A stretch of DNA of 64,000 bases from Synechococcus sp. A15-62 (GTDB lineage: Bacteria > Cyanobacteriota > Cyanobacteriia > PCC-6307 > Cyanobiaceae): the NCBI RefSeq assembly GCF_014280075.1, contig NZ_CP047950.1, positions 744,001-808,000 on the forward strand. Reading direction: 5' to 3'. The number at the start of each line of letters is the position of its first letter. Position 1 is the first letter of the stretch. The notes below the pieces were generated by a model. It searched no databases, had not been told where the DNA came from, and worked only from the letters and a program-made list of their open reading frames with translations. The position numbers and the translations under genes were made by a program. Shown in pieces: positions 62,639 to 64,000 of the stretch.

Positions 62639-63844
62639 ATGGCGCCCTATCGCCTTGATGTGGTGAGCCTGGCGCCGCAGGCGTTTGCTCCTCTGCTGGA
62701 GCTGGGGGTGATCGGTCGTGCCTTCAACGCGGGCATTGCCGAGTTGCACCTGCACAACCCCAGGGACTTCGCCACGGATCGCCATCGCAAGGTGGACGAC
62801 GAGCCCTATGGGGGCGGCGCCGGCATGGTGCTTAAGCCTGAGCCGGTGTTCGCCGCGATGGAGGCGATCCCCCGCAGTCCCCGCAGCCGGGTGCTGTTGA
62901 TGTCACCGCAGGGGCGTCCCCTCCTGCAGGCAGATCTGCAGCGTTGGTCCACCGACCACGATCAACTGGTCTTCCTCTGCGGTCACTACGAGGGCTTCGA
63001 CGACCGGATTCGCGGCCTGGCCGATGAGGAGGTGTCAATGGGTGATTTCGTCCTCACCGGTGGTGAGCTGCCGGCGATGACGGTGATCAACGGTGTTGTG
63101 CGCCTGCTGCCCGGCACGGTGGGGACCGCCGATTCCCTGGTGGAGGAAAGTCACAGTGCACTCCTCCTGGAACACCCGCATTACACCCGCCCCGCCGACT
63201 TCCGCGGCATGTCCGTTCCGGATGTGCTGCGCAGTGGCGACCACGGTGCCATCGCCCGGTGGCGCCAGGAGCAGCGGGAGCAGCGCACCCGCGAGCGGCG
63301 GCCCGATTTGTTTGCCCGCTGGCAGACCGCGACAATGAACAACCCTTCAGATCCCGGCATGGAGCTGCGCATCGGCAACGGATACGACATCCATCGGCTG
63401 GTGCCCGGTCGGGCCTTGATCCTGGGGGGTGTGACCCTCGACCATCCCGATGGTCTTGGTCTGGATGGCCACAGTGATGCCGATGTGTTGGTGCATGCCG
63501 TGATGGATGCGCTGCTCGGGGCCCTTGCCCTCGGCGACATCGGCAAGCACTTCCCCCCCACCGATCCCCAATGGAAAGGGGCCGACAGCTTGAAGCTGCT
63601 GGATCAGGTGGTGAAGCTGGTGAAGGAGCGCGGCTGGTCGGTAGTGAACATCGATGCGGTGGTGATTGCTGAGCGCCCCAAACTCAAGCCGCACATTGCT
63701 GAGATGAGCAGCCGGATGGCGTCTGCGATCGGCATCGCCCCCGATGCCGTGGGTGTGAAGGCCACCACCAATGAAGGCTTGGGTCCGGAGGGACGGGAAG
63801 AAGGCATCAGTTGCCAGGCTGTGGCTCTTCTGCAGCGGAGCTGA
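62639..63844 (+). CDS. trmD-ispF: TrmD-IspF fusion: tRNA (guanine37-N1) methyltransferase and 2-C-methyl-D-erythritol 2,4-cyclodiphosphate synthase
   Basis: 401 residues without an internal stop. TrmD part, residues 1-230: [14 protein letters not shown] near 60, [11 protein letters not shown] near 87, and the SAM knot [11 protein letters not shown] with [21 protein letters not shown] read in pieces near 118-160. IspF part begins after residue 240: [16 protein letters not shown] with the DxH zinc pair, [21 protein letters not shown], and the C-terminal [16 protein letters not shown] block. In-frame ATGs at 63335 and 63359 could start IspF separately; 63359 gives the usual 161-residue protein. 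So the enzymes may be made fused, separately, or both. Confidence 0.92.
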   Translation: MAPYRLDVVSLAPQAFAPLLELGVIGRAFNAGIAELHLHNPRDFATDRHRKVDDEPYGGGAGMVLKPEPVFAAMEAIPRSPRSRVLLMSPQGRPLLQADLQRWSTDHDQLVFLCGHYEGFDDRIRGLADEEVSMGDFVLTGGELPAMTVINGVVRLLPGTVGTADSLVEESHSALLLEHPHYTRPADFRGMSVPDVLRSGDHGAIARWRQEQREQRTRERRPDLFARWQTATMNNPSDPGMELRIGNGYDIHRLVPGRALILGGVTLDHPDGLGLDGHSDADVLVHAVMDALLGALALGDIGKHFPPTDPQWKGADSLKLLDQVVKLVKERGWSVVNIDAVVIAERPKLKPHIAEMSSRMASAIGIAPDAVGVKATTNEGLGPEGREEGISCQAVALLQRS

Positions 63845-63847
63845 ACC

Positions 63848-64000
63848 GTGCATCACCTCCGGTTTGTACTGCTTAGGGTCATCGCACCTTGTTTGGCGCT
63901 GGTTCTCTTGTTGGGCGGGCTTTCGGAGACAGAGGTGCGGGCAGAGTCCGACCCGACACGTGGTGACGTGGTGGCTGTGGTTGAGCACCTGCGGCTGCAG
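63848..64000 (+). CDS. Exported protein, truncated by the window end
   Basis: GTG at 63848, 3 bp after the ispF stop; 51 codons are in the window. It begins with a hydrophobic signal (VLLRVIAPCLALVLLLGGL) ending near VRAES, then DVVAVVEHLRLQ. The last segment recalls a family of small cyanobacterial proteins of the ferredoxin-like/antibiotic-monooxygenase type, but too little is present to be sure. Confidence 0.5.
   Translation, partial: MHHLRFVLLRVIAPCLALVLLLGGLSETEVRAESDPTRGDVVAVVEHLRLQ

Overview
The window looks like chromosome of a marine picocyanobacterium of the Synechococcus type (marine sub-cluster 5.1). The inference rests on a nickel superoxide dismutase (sodN) with its maturation peptidase and a candidate nickel transporter, a ClpR/ClpP pair, the cyanobacterial division protein Ftn2/ZipN beside ftsZ, ftsQ and ddl, an SLH-domain porin, a CpcS/CpeS-type bilin lyase homologue and a sodium-rich-habitat style core gene set with few introns of mobile DNA. 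No insertion sequence, integrase, prophage or CRISPR array was seen.

Region 1 (1-15.9 kb) is less GC-rich than the rest, strongly so from 9.4 to 14.8 kb. It opens inside a glycogen debranching enzyme gene, followed by an N-acylglucosamine 2-epimerase-like protein with a STAS-like tail, a TPR/2OG-oxygenase protein and a protein made of four carbohydrate-binding-like modules. A same-strand run then encodes a DJ-1/PfpI protein, a benzoylformate-decarboxylase-like ThDP enzyme, four NTF2-like proteins (one with two tandem domains), a glyoxalase-fold (VOC) protein and a metallo-beta-lactamase-fold hydrolase. This set fits no pathway I can name and is the best candidate for an undescribed system. 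An SLH porin and a TerB-like/Coq4-like fusion close the region.

Region 2 (16-33 kb) is GC-rich core genome: a glycosyltransferase and a sugar-phosphate transferase (surface polysaccharide), cbiB, ilvC, clpP3/clpR, a PIN-TRAM protein, a HemW-like radical SAM enzyme, a small protein with structured flanking RNA, panB, the SRP RNA gene, the division/wall cluster ftsZ-ftsQ-hypothetical-ddl, miaB, and a DgcA/DgcN-like pair (enolase-superfamily epimerase plus DUF1611) possibly acting on D-glutamate or murein peptides.

Region 3 (33-48 kb) has three tRNA genes (His, Leu-CAA, Leu-CAG), an amidohydrolase/FAD-oxidase operon, a lumenal pentapeptide protein, folC, argD, murA, an rRNA/tRNA methyltransferase of the SpoU family with no ordinary start codon, lpd, trpC, the sodT/sodX/sodN locus, an FKBP isomerase and lnt.

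Region 4 (48-64 kb) carries mnmA, nnr, a group 2 sigma factor, pdhA, ftn2/zipN, ffh, rpsP, phoH-like, a Bax-inhibitor-1 family protein, era, a PhyH-type oxygenase, the lyase homologue and an in-frame trmD-ispF fusion. Translation, SRP targeting (both ffh and its RNA), cell division and central metabolism dominate here, with little intergenic space and several start/stop overlaps indicating operons.
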